NCBI GenBank assembly: GCA_937896205.1
Contig: CALBNA010000386.1
Coordinates: 1 to 8,124 of the forward strand
DNA from: an uncultured Campylobacter sp.
Lineage (GTDB): Bacteria > Campylobacterota > Campylobacteria > Campylobacterales > Campylobacteraceae
Direction: 5' to 3'
DNA length: 8,124 nt
Below the pieces are notes generated by a model. It was not told where the DNA came from, did no database searches, and saw only the letters and a list, made by a program, of their open reading frames with translations. The first letter of the stretch is position 1, and each line of letters begins with the position of its first letter. A program made the translations under genes and the position numbers. Positions 4,851-8,124 of this stretch are shown here, one piece after another.

Positions 4851-7800
4851 AAAAGCTTATCCCTATACCACGGATAGTTTGATAAATTTTCTCTTTATCA
4901 TCGATAGATACGCCGTATTCGTCCTCGACATCCCAAAGAGCGTCTTCCATCGCGCTTGTTATCTCGTTTTCCACGTCCATATTTTTGTGCCATTCTGGTT
5001 TCTTTGAGGCCTGCTCGTAAATTTCATAAAATTTCATACTCAAATTTTTAGCGACCGTCTCTATATCCGCAAGCTCCATATCGCCTAAAATATCAAGCAA
5101 ATTATCATAAATGGCAAATAAAATTTTCTTAGAGTTAAATTCTTTTGGATATCTATCTTCATTTGGTTTTAAAGCTCCTGTTATCAGATCTTTTAGCTGT
5201 TTTGCTTTGGCAAGTTTTTCCTCTTCGCTTAGCCTTTTTGCTTTATACTCGTCGATGATATCTTGTATCTGTTTGGCTATTGATTTATAAAATGCCGGAT
5301 TTGACTCCATTTTTTCTTTTACCACCGCACTTACGGCGCTGATTATCGTATCAGCTTTGGCATTTTTACCTTCGACTCTTTGCACCTCATCATCAAATTC
5401 CGTCTCAAAGATATTTACAAGCTTCGTAAGCTCATTGACCTCTTTTGCGCTCACATAAGTATCAAGCAACTTTTGCATCTGTGCTTCGTATTTGCCAAAG
5501 TCGCAAGCCTCATGATACCTTAGCTGCACCGCCTTTCTTAGTTCGTTATAAAATTTAACCCTTTGCTTATAAGCTTTTATCTCCTCTTCGCTTAATATAT
5601 CGCAAATTTTCTCACTCGAAAGCGCTAGTTTAAAAGCTCTAGCAAACTGCGACAGCCACTCTTTAAAGTCGTCTCTTTTTTGCACATCCTCTAAAACTGC
5701 CACATAACTCTCCAAGTCATCTTTAAATTTTATGCCGCTAAAAAGTCCATCCAAATGAGTATAGTAGGTCTTAGCCTTTACAATCTCGCTTCTTACGTCC
5801 ATCACGGCTCCAGTTAGATCCTCCGGGTCAAAGCCGCTTAGCGACGCGTAGCTAGTAAGCGCCTCATCAAGCTCGCCCAAAAGCCCTCTATAATCAATAA
5901 TGTAGCCATAATCTTTTCCGTCATAAAGCCTATTTACTCTAGCTATTGCTTGAAGCAGATTATGCTCTTTTAGCTGCTTATCTATATAAAGCGTACTTGC
6001 TCTTGGCGCGTCAAATCCCGTCAAAAGCTTATCCACGACGATGAGCAGATCTATCTCGTCGCCGTTAACAAATTCGTCTTTTACGTACTTTAGATACGCC
6101 TCTTCGCTGCCGTACTCTTTTATAGTCTCTTGCCACGCCTTTGCGACGTACTCTTTGTGCCCGCCCTCAAGTTCCTCGTGCTCGTTGCTTGAGATCACGT
6201 AAGCAGTCCTTATCTCTCCGTACTCTTCAAATATCTGATGATATTTTATGGCGTCGTATTTTCTTTGTGTTGCAAGCATCGCTTTAAAGCCGCCTTTTGC
6301 CATCTTTAAACTCTTTTTAAAATGCTCATTTATATCAACCGCTATGAGCTCTAGCCTTTGCTCACTCGAAGCCACGCGCTCAAACCTCGCCCACTTTTGT
6401 TGCAGATCCCTTTTAGCCTCATCGCTTAGCTCTCTTGATATAAGGTCAAATTTCCTAGTTAGCCCATCAGAGTCTAGCACCTCTTGACCCACATATCGCC
6501 CCTCGTAAAGTAGCGGCAAAACGGCACCATCTTTTACCGCATCGTCTATCGTATATCTATGTATCTCTCCGCCAAATTTGGCAAAGCTATTTTTCTCACG
6601 CTTTAAAAGCGGCGTCCCGGTAAATCCTATATAACAAGCAAGAGGCAACGCCTTTTTCATCGCCTTATGCAGATCGCCGCCTTGCGTGCGGTGGCTCTCA
6701 TCCACTAGCACAAATATATCGCTATCTCTTATCACTACCTTTTGACTTTGCACTTTTTCAAATTTATGCACGAGCGTAGTTATCACGCTAACCCCGCTTT
6801 GTAGCTTTTCTATCAGATCGCTTCCGCTACTTGCTCGTCCTGCTTTTATATCTGTGTTTTTAAAAGTATCGTGTATCTGTTCATCTAGATCTATCCTGTC
6901 GGTTACGACGATGATCTTTGAGTTTGGATAAATTTGCTTTAAAAGCTTCGTTAGCATTACCATTGTAAGCGATTTGCCGCTTCCTTGCGTGTGCCAGATG
7001 AGTCCGCCCACTCTTGCGCCGTCTTCTAGCGTCGATACTCTCTTTAGCGTCTCTTCGATAGCGAAAAACTGCTGATATCTGCAAACCTTTTTCACTCTTT
7101 TATCAAACAGTATATAGTGCCTAATTAGCCTTAGTAGCCTATCTTTAGATAGTAGCGCAAAAAGCGTAGTATCAAGCACGCTTATCTTTCTATCTTTTAT
7201 CGCGTCTTTTAGTCTCTCATTTGCGCCGTCTTGCTCTTTCCACACGCTATAAAATTTAAATGGAGTTCCAGTAGTGCCGTATCTTGCCTCGCTGCCGTTT
7301 GCGGCGATAGTTAGTTGGATGTATTTAAAAAGATGCGCTATCTCATCTTTGCCCTGCTCTTTTTGTAGCTGTTTTATGCCGTTTTCAAGGCTCACGCTTG
7401 ATTTTTTAAGCTCGATTACGACTACTGGTATACCGTTTATAAAAAGTACGAGATCAGGCCTTCTGTGCTTTTGCGCCTCGCCTTGATTTATCCTGCTTAC
7501 TTCAAACTCTTCCGTTACGTAAAAGTCGTTGTTTTGTAAATTTACAAAGTCTATAAATTTAAAAGAGAAGCTTCTTCTCGTGCCGTCCTCTAAATTTTCT
7601 TCTAAGCTAGTGCCGAGCAAGAGCAAATTCGTGATCTTTTCATTTGCGATCATTAGCCCTTCGTTTAGTGATACTCCCGCTAGCTCATCGACCGCTTTTA
7701 AAATGCTACTTTGGCTAAATTTATATCGCTTGCCCTTATACTCGTAGCCGTTTATCTCGTCAAGCTTTTGGGTTAAAATTTCCCTAAACAAAACCTCGCT

Positions 7801-7917
7801 AGATTTAGAGCCGCGAAGCTTTAAATTTTCCTCTCTACTTATAAATTTATATCCCAAATTTCGTAGTAAATTTATGCTGTTTTGCTGGATTTTATTTTCT
7901 GAAGTATCGGGGGTCAT
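4840..7917 (-). CDS. hsdR: Type I restriction enzyme R subunit (HsdR), endonuclease and DNA translocase
   Basis: Together with HsdM and HsdS (not in the window), HsdR cuts unmethylated foreign DNA after ATP-driven translocation. The 1025-residue protein is full length, close to EcoR124I HsdR (about 1040). Domains in order: N-terminal PD-(D/E)XK nuclease with RRPDLVLF (D155) and VVIELKKS (E169, K171); superfamily 2 motor with Walker A HTQGSGKS (GSGKS at 312-316), DESH (406-409), TGTP (433-436), LLTGFDAP (631-638) and motif VI QAIARVNRLYDGKDYG (656-671); then a long charged helical C-terminal part (about 730-1025) of the type that binds HsdM. ATG 7917-7915 has AAGGA nine bases upstream and overlaps the TGA of the preceding gene (ATGA). 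No frameshift or missing catalytic residue is seen. The type IC-like assignment is inference from size and domain pattern. Confidence 0.97.
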   Translation of the reverse strand: MTPDTSENKIQQNSINLLRNLGYKFISREENLKLRGSKSSEVLFREILTQKLDEINGYEYKGKRYKFSQSSILKAVDELAGVSLNEGLMIANEKITNLLLLGTSLEENLEDGTRRSFSFKFIDFVNLQNNDFYVTEEFEVSRINQGEAQKHRRPDLVLFINGIPVVVIELKKSSVSLENGIKQLQKEQGKDEIAHLFKYIQLTIAANGSEARYGTTGTPFKFYSVWKEQDGANERLKDAIKDRKISVLDTTLFALLSKDRLLRLIRHYILFDKRVKKVCRYQQFFAIEETLKRVSTLEDGARVGGLIWHTQGSGKSLTMVMLTKLLKQIYPNSKIIVVTDRIDLDEQIHDTFKNTDIKAGRASSGSDLIEKLQSGVSVITTLVHKFEKVQSQKVVIRDSDIFVLVDESHRTQGGDLHKAMKKALPLACYIGFTGTPLLKREKNSFAKFGGEIHRYTIDDAVKDGAVLPLLYEGRYVGQEVLDSDGLTRKFDLISRELSDEAKRDLQQKWARFERVASSEQRLELIAVDINEHFKKSLKMAKGGFKAMLATQRKYDAIKYHQIFEEYGEIRTAYVISSNEHEELEGGHKEYVAKAWQETIKEYGSEEAYLKYVKDEFVNGDEIDLLIVVDKLLTGFDAPRASTLYIDKQLKEHNLLQAIARVNRLYDGKDYGYIIDYRGLLGELDEALTSYASLSGFDPEDLTGAVMDVRSEIVKAKTYYTHLDGLFSGIKFKDDLESYVAVLEDVQKRDDFKEWLSQFARAFKLALSSEKICDILSEEEIKAYKQRVKFYNELRKAVQLRYHEACDFGKYEAQMQKLLDTYVSAKEVNELTKLVNIFETEFDDEVQRVEGKNAKADTIISAVSAVVKEKMESNPAFYKSIAKQIQDIIDEYKAKRLSEEEKLAKAKQLKDLITGALKPNEDRYPKEFNSKKILFAIYDNLLDILGDMELADIETVAKNLSMKFYEIYEQASKKPEWHKNMDVENEITSAMEDALWDVEDEYGVSIDDKEKIYQTIRGIGISFYAK

Positions 7918-8124
7918 TTGGTATCCTTATTACTTTCTTTTTTGATTTTAAAAAATATTTGGATTAAGCTTCGCAAGTCTCTTATAATGGTATATATTTC
8001 AAATAAAAATACTTTAATAAGAAAAACATAGATTATAAAAAACACAATTACTAATACTCTTTTTGCAGTAATGTACCAAATCATCTTATCAATTTCTTTA
8101 AAAACATCAGATGAGGCAATATCT
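7914..8124 (-). CDS. C-terminal end of a membrane protein of unknown function within the hsd operon; 5' end outside window
   Basis: An open frame enters from the window edge and runs 69 residues to TGA 7916-7914, which overlaps the hsdR start as ATGA. The visible part has an amphipathic start (DVFKEIDKM), then one strongly hydrophobic stretch (VLVIVFFIIYVFLIKVFLF, about residues 22-40) and a lysine-rich tail ending KKESNKDTK. It therefore looks like a protein anchored by a C-terminal membrane helix. The four-base overlap is the evidence that it is real and co-translated with hsdR. In Campylobacter jejuni, unrelated 'R-linked' ORFs (rlo genes) often lie between hsdS and hsdR; this could be an equivalent passenger. 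I do not recognise the family. Confidence 0.6.
   Translation of the reverse strand, partial: DIASSDVFKEIDKMIWYITAKRVLVIVFFIIYVFLIKVFLFEIYTIIRDLRSLIQIFFKIKKESNKDTK

Noticed and set aside
6248..7747. Plus-strand open frames inside hsdR and other short opposite-strand frames (e.g. 2292-2474, 4711-5007)
   Set aside because: They lie antisense to clearly conserved genes, have low-complexity Ser/Phe-rich translations and no sensible starts; they are shadows.

Overview
The window looks like a Campylobacter-type (Campylobacterota) chromosome. It has frequent AAATTT-rich coding, a type I restriction locus of the kind common in that genus, FecBCD/CeuE-type metal-uptake genes and an IS1595-family element. 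The GC-rich stretch at about 1250-3040 suggests one of the higher-GC, often oral, species. That placement is inference; there is no rRNA or marker gene to confirm it. Every recognisable gene lies on the minus strand, so the text below reads from high to low coordinates.

7914-8124 is the C-terminal end of a small membrane protein. Its stop overlaps the start of hsdR (4840-7917), the complete 1025-residue restriction/translocation subunit of a type I restriction-modification enzyme. hsdR overlaps a YgjP/DUF45-type zinc metallopeptidase gene (4185-4850). The three form one translationally coupled unit. hsdM and hsdS are not in the window. A 175-base non-coding gap with small inverted repeats follows (4010-4184).

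3119-4001 is a complete IS1595-family (ISXO2-like) insertion sequence with terminal inverted repeats and a perfect 8-bp target duplication (TTTTATTA). Its transposase gene is broken, but in an odd way. Five short inserts (three of 23 bp, two of 34 bp) interrupt an otherwise undamaged reading frame. Removing all 137 bp restores a perfect 232-codon transposase. The inserts look like one family, with a GCTTGCA core and two small inverted repeats each. This is the most unusual feature of the window.

1250-3057 is a ruined ABC uptake operon: a periplasmic binding protein whose signal peptide is frameshifted, a permease cut after about 65 residues, and an ATPase lacking its Walker A region. The last two are fused by a deletion of roughly 1 kb.

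1-1231 is an AT-rich two-gene cassette with its own promoter and a strong ribosome binding site. It resembles the GAPS4 anti-phage system, recalled from memory and not verified. The first gene, probably a PD-(D/E)XK-like nuclease, carries one frameshift and one in-frame TGA. The second gene runs off the window edge and is intact as far as seen.

Overall this is an accessory/defence region: an apparently intact restriction enzyme with accessory genes, beside a decaying uptake operon, a decaying defence cassette and an insertion sequence peppered with micro-insertions.
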